Shown piece after piece: positions 1-7,578 of a stretch of DNA of 57,304 nucleotides (positions are counted from its first letter, which is position 1; the number at the start of each line of letters is the position of its first letter). The notes under the pieces are model-generated. The model was not told the origin of the DNA, searched no databases, and was given only the letters and a program-made list of their open reading frames with translations. This stretch comes from an uncultured Propionibacteriaceae bacterium. Its GTDB lineage: Bacteria > Actinomycetota > Actinomycetes > Propionibacteriales > Propionibacteriaceae. Position numbers and translations under genes: made by a program. Location of the stretch: the NCBI GenBank assembly GCA_937988865.1, contig CALKHV010000021.1, positions 1 through 57,304 on the forward strand, read 5' to 3'.

Positions 1-260
1 TGTGGCACTCCCGCTTCAAAGCCCGCCGCCTCCGAGCCGGGACCCAACCGCCCAAGCGGAGGACGGCGGGAGCACCCTCGGCGCCGACACCCTCAACCCG
101 ATGCTGACAAGGGCCGATGGTAACTTCGACGGCCGATGATCGCCCCGGCTTCCATACAGCGTCGATCGGGAACGCCACCCGCACGACCTGTGGCACTCCC
201 GCTTCAAGGCCCAACGCCTACGGGCTGGGTCGCTTCCACCCGCGAGGCGGACCCCAGGAG
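1..260 (+). repeat. two diverged copies of a ~70-bp repeat in the non-coding region before greA
   Basis: Positions 1-19 and 189-207 are identical (TGTGGCACTCCCGCTTCAA), and similarity continues with substitutions for about 20 more bases. Read in the frame Trp-His-Ser-Arg-Phe-Lys-Ala, most differences fall in third codon positions (AAA/AAG, CTC/CTA, CGA/CGG, GCC/GCT). That suggests both copies descend from coding sequence. In copy 2 the open frame extends upstream with charged residues (DREHPHDL-like) and ends at a stop before greA. No start codon or family can be assigned. The first copy is cut by the window edge. Apart from these copies and the greA promoter, nothing is recognisable in 1-354. 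Confidence 0.4.
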
Positions 261-320
261 GACGCTCCATTCAAACAGGCCCGGGTCGGACGTGGGGCTG
301 AGAGCAACACTGACGATCCC

Positions 321-348
321 TTGCCTTCCGCGGGCCCGCTGCTAGGCT
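321..348 (+). promoter_or_regulatory. greA promoter, leaderless geometry
   Basis: TTGCCT (321-326) and TAGGCT (343-348) are separated by 16 bp. The -10 box ends 6 nt before the ATG at 355, so the transcript probably starts at the start codon. Confidence 0.6.
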
Positions 349-354
349 CGTCGG

Positions 355-864
355 ATGCCTGAGAACACCATCGACACCGTCTGGCTGACCCCGGAAGCTC
401 ACGAGAAGCTGATCGGCGAGTTGGAGCACCTCAAGGGCGAGGGACGCACCAAGGTATCCGCCAAGATCGCCCGTGCCCGCGAAGAGGGCGACCTCTCCGA
501 GAACGGCGGCTACCACGCAGCTCGCGAGGAGCAGGGCCAGATGGAGGCACGGATCCGTCAGCTCGAGGCCATGCTGAGGGACGCACACGTGAGCGCTCCT
601 GATGAGAGCTCCGACGTGGTCCATCCCGGCATGCTCGTCACCGTCGCCTTCGACGGCGATCTGGACGACACCGACACCTTCCTCCTCGGTTCACGCGAGG
701 TCATGGGTCTAGACGCGTCCGTCGACGTGTCGGTGTACTCGCCGCAGTCGCCGCTGGGCCAAGCCGTTGCGGGCCAGTCCAAGGGCGCTGAGGTCAGCTA
801 CGTGGCCCCCAACGGACGCACGATCAACCTGACCGTCCTCGACTTCGCGCCCCACAAGGGCTGA
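355..864 (+). CDS. greA: GreA/GreB-family transcription elongation factor
   Basis: 169 aa, the normal size for GreA. The factor enters the RNA polymerase secondary channel and stimulates cleavage of backtracked transcripts. The N-terminal coiled coil (about residues 12-78) carries the tip motif GDLSEN with the acidic pair D46 and E49, which holds the catalytic metal in GreA. The C-terminal FKBP-like domain has the family signature SPLGQAVAGQSKGAEV at about 131-147. The ATG at 355 follows a TAGGCT box by 6 nt with no ribosome site, fitting a leaderless mRNA. The gene is monocistronic and converges on the gene at 872-1561, whose stop lies 8 bp away. Confidence 0.93.
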   Translation: MPENTIDTVWLTPEAHEKLIGELEHLKGEGRTKVSAKIARAREEGDLSENGGYHAAREEQGQMEARIRQLEAMLRDAHVSAPDESSDVVHPGMLVTVAFDGDLDDTDTFLLGSREVMGLDASVDVSVYSPQSPLGQAVAGQSKGAEVSYVAPNGRTINLTVLDFAPHKG

Positions 865-871
865 CGGACGT

Positions 872-1561
872 TCAGCGGCGCCGGTCCCGAAGCTGGTAGA
901 CCCGCTGCGGCGTGACACCGGCCCATTGCGCCAGTTGCCTGACCTCGATGCCCATCAGGACGCCCTCGCGCACCAGTGCGCGCCAGCGCTTGTCTGCCTC
1001 CGCAAATTGCGAGTTGGCCTCGGCGCGCGCCGACGTGGACTCCACCACGATGCGGTCCCAGTCGCGGGCACTGACGGCGACCGTCGGAATGATCCAGCCC
1101 TGCAGCTGACCGCCCGCGTCCCAGCCATGGCGCGCCAGGACGTCGGCGCGTGAACCGCCGTCGAGCGAATAGCGGGCCACGGGCTCACCGTCGAGGTTCA
1201 CCACCACGACTCCTTGCGTGCCGTCGGGACGCAGTTCGTCCCGGGTGCGGAAGTGCGCGACACGCTCGACCGGAATGACGCAGGGAACGCCGCGGACGAG
1301 GTCACCGAGACCACCGAGCCGCCGCCATCCGAGTTCATCCAGCAGCTGGTCGACCCTGAACTCCTCTGAAACCCAAGGGTCCGGATCCGGCCCTCCAGGC
1401 CGAAGGTACGTCACGATGGCCCCCACGGCGTGCGTCCGGACTGCGGCCCACCCGTCGTCCAGAGGGACGTCGTCCGGGGTGATGACCAATTCGAGATCAG
1501 CCTCCCCCCTGGCATCGACGACGAGGACGTGGGCGAGCGCCGAGTCAAGATGCAGAGCCAT
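872..1561 (-). CDS. uncharacterised protein with C-terminal helix-turn-helix
   Basis: 229 aa. I do not recognise the first 200 residues, which are acidic and mixed alpha/beta in character without membrane segments. The last about 27 residues (RQLAQWAGVTPQRVYQLR) read as a helix-turn-helix of the sort that ends some small actinobacterial regulators. The ATG at 1561 lies 8 nt downstream of TATACT on the minus strand, with TTGACG further upstream, making this the most consensus-like promoter in the window. It is a single gene between greA and the DUF2089 gene. DNA binding is inferred only from the tail. Confidence 0.75.
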   Translation of the reverse strand: MALHLDSALAHVLVVDARGEADLELVITPDDVPLDDGWAAVRTHAVGAIVTYLRPGGPDPDPWVSEEFRVDQLLDELGWRRLGGLGDLVRGVPCVIPVERVAHFRTRDELRPDGTQGVVVVNLDGEPVARYSLDGGSRADVLARHGWDAGGQLQGWIIPTVAVSARDWDRIVVESTSARAEANSQFAEADKRWRALVREGVLMGIEVRQLAQWAGVTPQRVYQLRDRRR

Positions 1562-1569
1562 GCAGACAA

Positions 1570-1596
1570 AGTATAGCGCGCTTTAATGGACGTCAA
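1570..1596 (-). promoter_or_regulatory. promoter of the HTH-tailed orphan gene
   Basis: Minus-strand TTGACG (1596-1591) and TATACT (1575-1570) are separated by 15 bp. The start codon follows 8 nt later. Confidence 0.55.
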
Positions 1597-1613
1597 GGCG
1601 CATGCAGCCGCTC

Positions 1614-2006
1614 CTACAGCCCCTGCAGGATCTCCGCCGCCTCGGACGCCGTCAAAGCCCCCGAAGCCACTTCTGCGAGCACCTGGTCGCGTGTGAGGGG
1701 CGAGTCCTCGGCCTCACCTGCAAGCCCCAACTTCTGCAACAGGGACGTCAGGCGCAGCCGCGCCGTCGGGTAGCTCACGCCCAGGTGCTTCTCGAGCTCC
1801 TTCAGATTCCCGCGGGACGCGAGGAAGACGCGCAACAGGTTGAGTTCCGCATCATCGAGTGAGCAGAACTCGCACGACCGGAACTCCCCCGCCAGCTCCG
1901 TGCCGCACGAGCGGCAGGCCAACCGGGTGGTGACGAGGGCGTCCCCGCAGACCGGGCAGTCGTCCGGCGCCCGGTGACCGACCTCGTGGCGTGACTTGGC
2001 GTTCAC
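1614..2006 (-). CDS. DUF2089-family zinc-ribbon/HTH protein
   Basis: 130 aa. The N-terminal zinc ribbon has paired cysteines C17/C20 and C31/C34, with a third pair C45/C48. An HTH-like region follows (about 52-95, KELEKHLGVSYPTARLRLTSLL), then a short helical SHOCT-like tail (VLAEVASGALTASEAAEIL). This is the layout of DUF2089 proteins, proposed small DNA-binding regulators. The GTG start at 2006 overlaps the stop of the upstream gene by 4 bp (GTGA), so the two are translated together and probably work together. The target is unknown; autoregulation at the palindrome near 2976-2995 is an inference. Confidence 0.8.
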   Translation of the reverse strand: MNAKSRHEVGHRAPDDCPVCGDALVTTRLACRSCGTELAGEFRSCEFCSLDDAELNLLRVFLASRGNLKELEKHLGVSYPTARLRLTSLLQKLGLAGEAEDSPLTRDQVLAEVASGALTASEAAEILQGL

Positions 2007-2971
2007 TTGTCCTTCTCCTCGTCCGTGCCGGCGACCTTGATGGCCGCGAATCCCATGACGATCCCGACGTCGAGGCGTCCGGACCCGTTGCCGATGACGT
2101 ACTCGTCGACGCTGCCCTGGACGTCAGCGGGCCAGGCGATGCGTCCGAGTTGGGCCTCCGCGCGGACCGTCACGTTGGCACCCTCGGTGAGGGTCACGGT
2201 CAGTTGACCCGATTCGACCCGGACGCGGGAACGCCCACGCTGCAGCGGCCCCTCGACCGTGGCGCTGCCCGCCTGCACGAGGACGTCCGAGGCCTCCTCG
2301 ACGTCGTGGAGCCCCGCGCTGCCGGCGGTGACGCGCACCTTGCCGAGCGTGGGCACCTTGTGTGAGCTCAGCGTCCCGGCCGTGACTTCGACGTCGACAG
2401 GGATCGACGGGTTCACGCGGACGTACAACTCCTTGCCCAGCGCCACAGTCACCTGACGCAGGTCGTCCAGACTCCGCGGCGGGCGAATGAAGCTGAAGCC
2501 GTCGATGCTGGGACCGAGGTCACCGTCGCTGGTCACCTCGAGCACGTTGCCGGTGCGTCGCAACACGTGAGGGCCCTCGACGCTGAGCGTGGCAACGGAC
2601 GCGTCGCCCACCAGGCGGACGCGACGTCCGGTCGACCGGATGATCACCCGGTCCAGCCCCTTGGTGCGTGGACGCGGTGCTTCCGCCTCAGCGACCGGCT
2701 CAGCCACAACAGGTTCAGCTTCGACCGGCTCAGCTTCAACGTCGGCGGGGGTGGTCTGCGTCCGGAAGGACTCCCTCGCGAAGGGCGAGTACTGGCGACG
2801 GCCAGCCTCGTCGTCGGAGTGTCGAGGGGTGTCGGCGTCCGACCCGGTGGACGCGCGCTCAGCCGAGGCTGCCCGGGCCTTCAGCGCGTCGATGCGTCGG
2901 GACGCCTCGGCGGCGTCGATGCGTCCGGCCGCCAGGTCGTTGAGAATGGGGGTGAGATCAAGATCGCTCAT
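2003..2971 (-). CDS. DUF4097-like beta-repeat protein, partner of DUF2089
   Basis: 322 aa with no signal peptide or membrane helix, so apparently cytoplasmic. The N-terminal about 35 residues form a SHOCT-like helical pair (LNDLAAGRIDAAEASRRID). Residues about 75-100 are a low-complexity Glu/Pro/Val/Ala linker (repeats of AEPV). The remainder consists of short beta-rich repeats, as in the putative auto-transporter adhesin-like (DUF4097) fold. In actinobacteria such proteins commonly sit beside DUF2089 genes; their role is not established. It is the first gene of a two-gene operon. The ATG is preceded by CACACT at 6-nt spacing, another possible leaderless start. Confidence 0.75.
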   Translation of the reverse strand: MSDLDLTPILNDLAAGRIDAAEASRRIDALKARAASAERASTGSDADTPRHSDDEAGRRQYSPFARESFRTQTTPADVEAEPVEAEPVVAEPVAEAEAPRPRTKGLDRVIIRSTGRRVRLVGDASVATLSVEGPHVLRRTGNVLEVTSDGDLGPSIDGFSFIRPPRSLDDLRQVTVALGKELYVRVNPSIPVDVEVTAGTLSSHKVPTLGKVRVTAGSAGLHDVEEASDVLVQAGSATVEGPLQRGRSRVRVESGQLTVTLTEGANVTVRAEAQLGRIAWPADVQGSVDEYVIGNGSGRLDVGIVMGFAAIKVAGTDEEKDK

Positions 2972-2975
2972 ATCT

Positions 2976-2995
2976 CAAGTGTGAAGCCTGACTTG
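2976..2995 (-). promoter_or_regulatory. inverted repeat at the promoter of the DUF2089 operon
   Basis: CAAGT-N10-ACTTG, centred 5-24 bp upstream of the start codon at 2971. It overlaps the likely -10 box (CACACT on the minus strand). Candidate operator, perhaps autoregulatory. Confidence 0.4.
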
Positions 2996-3023
2996 CACTT
3001 TTCGGAAGGGCTGCTTACCAGAT

Positions 3024-4169
3024 TCAGGGTTGGGGCAGGGTTCGCCCGCGACGTCGAGGCGGACGCTCGGGCGCCGCCGACGCCTGCGATCCGTTCAGCG
3101 ACCGGATGAAGCTGTTGCCGAAGGCCAGGATCGGCACCGCGAACAGGCCCCCAACGATCCCCCCGAGAATGAAGCCGATCGCCAATCCGTACAACACCAC
3201 CAGGGGATGGATCGACACCGCGTGGCCGAGCAGGAACGGCTGCAGGATGTGCGCCTCGAGCTCCATCACGGCGACGAAAACGCCCAGCATGATGAGCGCC
3301 CTCACCCAACCCAGCGTCACGAACACCACCGCCGTCGCCACCGCCCCCGACACCAGGGCACCCAACAACGGGACGAAGGCGCACAGGAAGGTGAATGCGC
3401 CGATCGCGAGCCACATGTTCGACCCCACGGCAGCCGCGCCGATCAGTGCACCCAGGCCGTCGACCGCCGCCACCACCACGGCCGCACGCACGTAGGCGAC
3501 CAGCGACGTCCAGCCACTGCCTGCAGCGTCCATGAAGCGCGCGCGCCCCGAGAACGGGATCAGGGCCGACCCCGCCCGAGCCATACCCTTGCCGTCCAGC
3601 AGGAAGTAGAACGCCGCGAACAGCGCCAGGGCCATCCCGGCGAAGAAGTGGCCGACGCCGGCGCCGGCAGCCGCCAGGTAACCGGCGATGGCAGCACGCT
3701 GATTGTTGGCGTACTCCTTCGCCTGCTCGATCCAGGTGTCGACCTGGGCCTCCGAGAGGTTGAACGGAGGACGCGACAGCCAGTCGAGCATCGACGTGAA
3801 CGAGTTCACGGCCTGTTTCCCCAGCTCAGTCCACTGGCTGGCGATCTGGGCGCCCATCAACGTGATGATGCCGACGACGATGACCGCCAGCAACAACAGG
3901 CAGAGTGTCGCCGCGAGCGCACGGTGAACCCCCCGAGCCACGAGCCAGTCCTTGAGCGGCCAGAGCGCTGCCGTCAGCAGAACCCCGACCAGGAACGGGA
4001 CCGACACCTGCGAGATGTACGAGACGACCACCCACGCCAACGCGATCAGGGCAGCGATCAGGATCAGTCGCCACGCCCACGCGGCCGCGACGTTGATCGA
4101 CCGGGGAATGCCGGCATCCGCAGGGAGGGGTTCGCCGGACCCGGCGACCTTGGGGCGATTGGCCTGCAC
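3024..4169 (-). CDS. AI-2E-family transporter (PerM-like permease)
   Basis: About 381 aa with 7-8 membrane helices: one pair near residues 20-75, one at about 80-105, and a block of hydrophobic segments from about 180 to 350. A cytoplasmic or periplasmic loop of about 60 residues lies between. This is the AI-2E exporter/PerM layout, whose substrates are poorly known in actinobacteria. The C-terminal 25 residues are Pro/Arg rich. I chose GTG 4169 because AGGAGG lies 4 nt upstream; a TTG at 4184 is also in frame but would put the ribosome site inside the gene. The gene is divergent from the MFS gene across 45 bp. Confidence 0.85.
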   Translation of the reverse strand: MQANRPKVAGSGEPLPADAGIPRSINVAAAWAWRLILIAALIALAWVVVSYISQVSVPFLVGVLLTAALWPLKDWLVARGVHRALAATLCLLLLAVIVVGIITLMGAQIASQWTELGKQAVNSFTSMLDWLSRPPFNLSEAQVDTWIEQAKEYANNQRAAIAGYLAAAGAGVGHFFAGMALALFAAFYFLLDGKGMARAGSALIPFSGRARFMDAAGSGWTSLVAYVRAAVVVAAVDGLGALIGAAAVGSNMWLAIGAFTFLCAFVPLLGALVSGAVATAVVFVTLGWVRALIMLGVFVAVMELEAHILQPFLLGHAVSIHPLVVLYGLAIGFILGGIVGGLFAVPILAFGNSFIRSLNGSQASAAPERPPRRRGRTLPQP

Positions 4170-4202
4170 GCTTCCTCCTGACAACTCGTCCTGGGGCCAG
4201 AG

Positions 4203-4208
4203 TAACGT
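4203..4208 (+). promoter_or_regulatory. -10 box of the MFS-ung operon
   Basis: TAACGT ends 6 nt before GTG 4215, the same leaderless spacing as the other TAGGCT-type boxes. The 4170-4214 gap is shared with the divergent permease. Confidence 0.45.
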
Positions 4209-4214
4209 TCACCC

Positions 4215-5435
4215 GTGCCCCTGCCCCTGCCTGCCGCCGCGACCTCGTGGATCCGCGCCCGCAGTGACATGCCCCGGGACGTCGTGGTGCTCGCGATCAT
4301 CGCCTTCTTCGTGTCGGTCGGCTTCGGCGTGATGATCCCGGTGCTGCCCGTCTTCGCACGCAGCTTCGAGGTCACGAACGTCATGGTGGGCATGGTGATC
4401 TCGGCGTTCGCCCTGATGCGCCTGGTCACGAGCCCCTTCTGTGGCCTGCTGAACCAATGGATGGGTGAGCGACGAGTCCTCGGGGCCGGGATGTTCATCG
4501 TCGCCGGGTCGTCGGCCGCAGCCGGCCTGGCCACCTCGTTCTGGGGCCTGCTCCTCATGCGCGGCGTGGGCGGCATCGGCTCGGCCATGTTCACCGTCGC
4601 GGCGATGACTCTCCTCCTCCGCTCGGTGGACTCCTCCATGCGTGGACGCGCCAGCGCCCTCTACTCGTCCGGCTTCCTCATCGGCGGCATGACCGGCCCC
4701 GCCATCGGCGGCCTGTTCGCCAGCATCTCGCTCACCGCCCCCTTCTTCTTCTACGCCGGAAGCCTCACGGTCGCCGGGATCGTCGGCCTGCTCCTGCTCA
4801 CCGGACATGTCTCCACGACCGACGACGGCACACCCCTCACCCCGCCCCCGATGAACCTCGTCCTCCGGGACGTCCGCTATCGAGCGGCCCTCCTCACCGC
4901 CTTCGGTCAGGGGTGGCAGAGCTTCGGCGTCCGATCGGCGTTGATCCCCGTGCTCATCGTCGAGGGCCTCCACCGCCCCCCGAGCTGGACGGGGTTGAGT
5001 TTCGCCGTCGCCGCCGTCGCCCAGACCGCCGTGCTGGGCCCGGTCGGACGCGCCGTCGACACGATCGGTCGGCGTCCGATGATGGTTGCGGCCGGGACGC
5101 TGACCGGACTGTCGGCGCTGTCGATGCCGTTCGCGCCGAACATCTGGGTGATGACGGCGATCCTGTGTGTCTACGGGGTGGGGTCGGCCATGCACTCGAC
5201 GGCACCGGCCGCGACCGTGGGCGACGTTGTCGGGGGACGCGGCGGCACCCCGATCGCCATCTACTCGATGATGAGCGACGTCGGTTCGATCATCGGGCCG
5301 CTCGCCGCAGGTGCCCTGGCCGATGCGATCGGCATGCCGGTCGCGTTCGCGGTCGGTGCTGCGCTGCTGCTCAGCGGCGCCCTCTACTCCCTCCGGATGC
5401 CCAAGATCGACCCGGGTCCGGTGGTCACGGCATGA
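4215..5435 (+). CDS. major facilitator superfamily transporter
   Basis: 406 aa with 12 predicted membrane helices in two six-helix halves joined by a loop near residues 195-215. An MFS motif-A-like stretch (NQWMGERR, about 86-93) follows helix 2, and a second copy (RAVDTIGRRP, about 279-288) sits in the C-terminal half. The family includes drug and sugar exporters, and nothing in the sequence fixes the substrate. GTG 4215 is favoured because a TAACGT box stands 6 nt upstream; ATG 4270, just before helix 1, is the alternative. The stop overlaps the ung start (ATGA), so the two genes are translationally coupled despite unrelated roles. Confidence 0.88.
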   Translation: MPLPLPAAATSWIRARSDMPRDVVVLAIIAFFVSVGFGVMIPVLPVFARSFEVTNVMVGMVISAFALMRLVTSPFCGLLNQWMGERRVLGAGMFIVAGSSAAAGLATSFWGLLLMRGVGGIGSAMFTVAAMTLLLRSVDSSMRGRASALYSSGFLIGGMTGPAIGGLFASISLTAPFFFYAGSLTVAGIVGLLLLTGHVSTTDDGTPLTPPPMNLVLRDVRYRAALLTAFGQGWQSFGVRSALIPVLIVEGLHRPPSWTGLSFAVAAVAQTAVLGPVGRAVDTIGRRPMMVAAGTLTGLSALSMPFAPNIWVMTAILCVYGVGSAMHSTAPAATVGDVVGGRGGTPIAIYSMMSDVGSIIGPLAAGALADAIGMPVAFAVGAALLLSGALYSLRMPKIDPGPVVTA

Positions 5436-6118
5436 CCGCGCGTCCGTTGGCCGAGATCGTCGCGTCCGACTGGGCGGACGCGCTGGCCCCTGTCGAGCCC
5501 GTGATCCACGCCATGGGCGGCTTCCTCCGTGCGGAACTCGCCGAGGGACGGACGTACCTCCCGGCAGGTGACCGGGTGTTGCGGGCGTTCACGCGTCCCC
5601 TCGCGGACGTCCGCGTCCTCGTCGTCGGCCAGGATCCCTACCCCACGCCCGGCCATGCGGTCGGGCTGAGCTTCTCGGTCGAGCGGGATGTGCGTCCCCT
5701 GCCCCGGTCGCTGGCCAACATCTACCGTGAGTTGTCGGACGACCTCGGCGTCCCGCCCTGCGGGCACGGTGACCTCTCGGCGTGGTTCGACCAGGGCGTG
5801 CTGCTGCTGAACCGGGTGCTCACGGTGCGCCCGGGGGCGTCGGGCAGCCACCGTGGCAAGGGCTGGGAACAGGTCACCCAGCGGGCGATCGAGGCGCTCG
5901 TCGAGCGGGGCGGCCCGCTCGTTGCCATCCTCTGGGGACGCGACGCGCAGTCCCTGCGTCCGATGTTGGGGGACGTACCGGTGATCGCATCCGCCCACCC
6001 CTCCCCCCTCAGCGCCCACGCCGGCTTCTTCGGGTCCCGTCCCTTCTCGCGGACGAACGACCTGCTCCGGGGCCAGGGAGCCGACCCTGTCGACTGGCAG
6101 CTCCCCGACTGCGGTTGA
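5432..6118 (+). CDS. ung: uracil-DNA glycosylase, family 1
   Basis: 228 aa, standard length. It removes uracil from DNA in base-excision repair. The water-activating motif GQDPY is at 66-70, with catalytic D68. The His that usually follows in GQDPYH is replaced by Pro (GQDPYPTPGHA), a variant found in some actinobacterial enzymes. The second motif HPSPLSAH, which inserts into the minor groove, lies near residue 190, followed by the typical FFGSRPFSRTNDLL. The ATG overlaps the preceding MFS stop, indicating an operon. Confidence 0.95.
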   Translation: MTARPLAEIVASDWADALAPVEPVIHAMGGFLRAELAEGRTYLPAGDRVLRAFTRPLADVRVLVVGQDPYPTPGHAVGLSFSVERDVRPLPRSLANIYRELSDDLGVPPCGHGDLSAWFDQGVLLLNRVLTVRPGASGSHRGKGWEQVTQRAIEALVERGGPLVAILWGRDAQSLRPMLGDVPVIASAHPSPLSAHAGFFGSRPFSRTNDLLRGQGADPVDWQLPDCG

Positions 6119-6128
6119 CGGCCCGCGG

Positions 6129-6134
6129 CACAAT
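6129..6134 (+). promoter_or_regulatory. putative -10 box of msrA
   Basis: CACAAT stands exactly 6 nt before the ATG at 6141. No good -35 is visible, so this is weaker than the TAGGCT boxes. Confidence 0.35.
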
Positions 6135-6140
6135 GGCGCC

Positions 6141-6755
6141 ATGAACCTGTTCAGCCGATCGCCCCTCGCCGGACGCACGACTCCCGTCCTCGAGGGCACG
6201 TTCTTCCACCGCATCTTCGGCGATCCGATCGACCGCGAGTTCCCTGACGCCGAGGTCGCGTACCTCGCCCTCGGTTGCTTCTGGGGCGCGGAGAAGCTGT
6301 TCTGGAATACGCCCGGCGTCCTGTTGACGTCTGTGGGGTACATGGGCGGCGAGACGCAGAACCCCACCTACAAGGAGGTCTGCAGCGGACGCACCGGCCA
6401 CGCCGAATCGGTGCGCGTCGTCTTCGACCCGGCCAGGCTGTCATACGCCGACGTTCTCGCCATCTTCTTCGAGAACCACGACCCGACCCAGGGCATGCGT
6501 CAGGGCAACGACGTCGGGACGCAGTACCGCTCGGCCGTCTACGTCACCTCCGCGGAACAGCGGGCGGTCGCCGAGTCGGTCAGGGCAGCCTTCCAGCCGA
6601 AGCTCACGGCGGCCGGGTACGGGACGATCACGACCGAGATCGTGGACGCCGGCCCCTACTACCTCGCCGAGGACTACCACCAGCAGTACCTGGACGCGAA
6701 CCCCTTCGGCTACTGCCCCATCCACGCCACCGGGGTGACCTGCCAGCTTCCCTGA
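6141..6755 (+). CDS. msrA: peptide-methionine (S)-S-oxide reductase MsrA
   Basis: 204 aa. It repairs oxidised methionine in proteins using thioredoxin. The catalytic motif GCFWGAEK is at 45-52, with nucleophile C46. The sequence also has GYMGG, the GHAESVRVVFDP segment and HDPTQ, all hallmarks of MsrA. The C-terminal GYC near residue 195 supplies a resolving cysteine. The about 40-residue N-terminal extension before the domain is usual for longer actinobacterial forms. It is a single gene, 22 bp after ung. No MsrB is present in the window. Confidence 0.95.
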   Translation: MNLFSRSPLAGRTTPVLEGTFFHRIFGDPIDREFPDAEVAYLALGCFWGAEKLFWNTPGVLLTSVGYMGGETQNPTYKEVCSGRTGHAESVRVVFDPARLSYADVLAIFFENHDPTQGMRQGNDVGTQYRSAVYVTSAEQRAVAESVRAAFQPKLTAAGYGTITTEIVDAGPYYLAEDYHQQYLDANPFGYCPIHATGVTCQLP

Positions 6756-6819
6756 GTGGTCAGGCGAACAGCGCCAAGCGACCGCGAAGCCCGGGCGACT
6801 GGCCGGTCACAGGGAGCGA

Positions 6820-7107
6820 TCAGTGGCCGATCGCTTCGCCCACGGCGAACGAGGCAACGAGGAGCGCCGTCAGCGCCGTGGTGACGATGAGCACCACGGA
6901 ACGTTCCTTCTGGCGGAAGATCGCGATCGCTGCCACGACGAGCGAGACGACGGCGAGCGCGATGATCACGAACACGATCGCGATGGAGACCGATCGCCAC
7001 GAATCCGGCAAAAGCATCAACACCGACGCGTACAGGGGGTAGAGAACGACCGGCAACAGTAGCCACAGGGCAATCCTGCCCACTCGGGTCTGAGGCATGA
7101 CGTTCAT
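6820..7107 (-). CDS. small three-helix membrane protein
   Basis: 95 aa. Hydrophobic segments at about 11-31, 40-62 and 70-90 predict three membrane helices with short charged loops (RQKER between helices 2 and 3). I do not recognise a family. A second in-frame ATG lies at 7098; the first ATG (7107) has only a weak AGAGG about 10 nt upstream. The gene is divergent from the VOC gene, with a perfect inverted repeat in the shared 73-bp gap. Confidence 0.65.
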   Translation of the reverse strand: MNVMPQTRVGRIALWLLLPVVLYPLYASVLMLLPDSWRSVSIAIVFVIIALAVVSLVVAAIAIFRQKERSVVLIVTTALTALLVASFAVGEAIGH

Positions 7108-7123
7108 GTCAGTTCAGCCTCTC

Positions 7124-7141
7124 TGAGGGTTTGATCCCTCA
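7124..7141. promoter_or_regulatory. inverted repeat between divergent genes
   Basis: TGAGGG-TTTGAT-CCCTCA, a perfect 6-bp-arm palindrome centred in the divergent gap between the small membrane protein and the VOC gene. It could be an operator or a small hairpin. Confidence 0.35.
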
Positions 7142-7147
7142 CCTCCA

Positions 7148-7174
7148 TTGTCCTCGCTCTCCGGTGCATAGGGT
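7148..7174 (+). promoter_or_regulatory. promoter of the VOC gene, leaderless geometry
   Basis: TTGTCC (7148-7153) and TAGGGT (7169-7174), the latter preceded by TGC as in extended -10 boxes. The ATG at 7181 follows 6 nt later. Confidence 0.5.
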
Positions 7175-7180
7175 CGTCCC

Positions 7181-7537
7181 ATGGCCATTGCACGTTTCCC
7201 CACCATCGTGATCGACTGCCCCGACCCGGCTGCGCTCGCGACCTTCTACGGGTCACTGCTCGATTGGGCGGCCGACATCTCCGACGACTGGGCGGACGTC
7301 CGGGGCCCCGACGGCCAGTGCATCTCATGCCAGAAGGTCGACGAGTACACGGCCCCCGCATGGCCGGCACAGGAGGTGCCGCAGCAGATGCACCTGGACG
7401 TGATCGTCGATGACCTGGACGCCGCTGAGACCGCCGTCCTGGGGTTGGGTGCCACGAAGCACGCCTACCAGCCCGGCGAGACCTTCCGGGTCTTCCTCGA
7501 CCCGGCCGGTCACCCCTTCTGCCTCTGTGTGAACTAG
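7181..7537 (+). CDS. VOC-superfamily (glyoxalase-like) protein
   Basis: 118 aa, one vicinal-oxygen-chelate unit of the small actinobacterial glyoxalase-like type. Two beta-alpha-beta-beta-beta halves can be traced: 5-60 (FPTIVIDCPDPAALATFY) and 68-118 (MHLDVIVDDLDAAETAVL). The end FLDPAGHPFCLCVN is typical. Metal ligands and substrate cannot be assigned. The stop codon sits inside a 15-bp tandem repeat. It is monocistronic and converges with the acyl-CoA synthetase. Confidence 0.85.
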   Translation: MAIARFPTIVIDCPDPAALATFYGSLLDWAADISDDWADVRGPDGQCISCQKVDEYTAPAWPAQEVPQQMHLDVIVDDLDAAETAVLGLGATKHAYQPGETFRVFLDPAGHPFCLCVN

Positions 7538-7565
7538 ACCCGTGTGAATTAGACCCGTGTGAACT
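7527..7565 (+). repeat. 15-bp tandem repeat spanning the VOC stop codon
   Basis: Unit GTGTGAACTAGACCC at 7527, 7542 (one C to T change) and a partial copy at 7557. The first unit contains the VOC stop (TAG), so the repeats duplicate the stop codon and C-terminal Val-Asn in the downstream gap. Confidence 0.7.
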
Positions 7566-7578
7566 GACCGGCGCAGGT

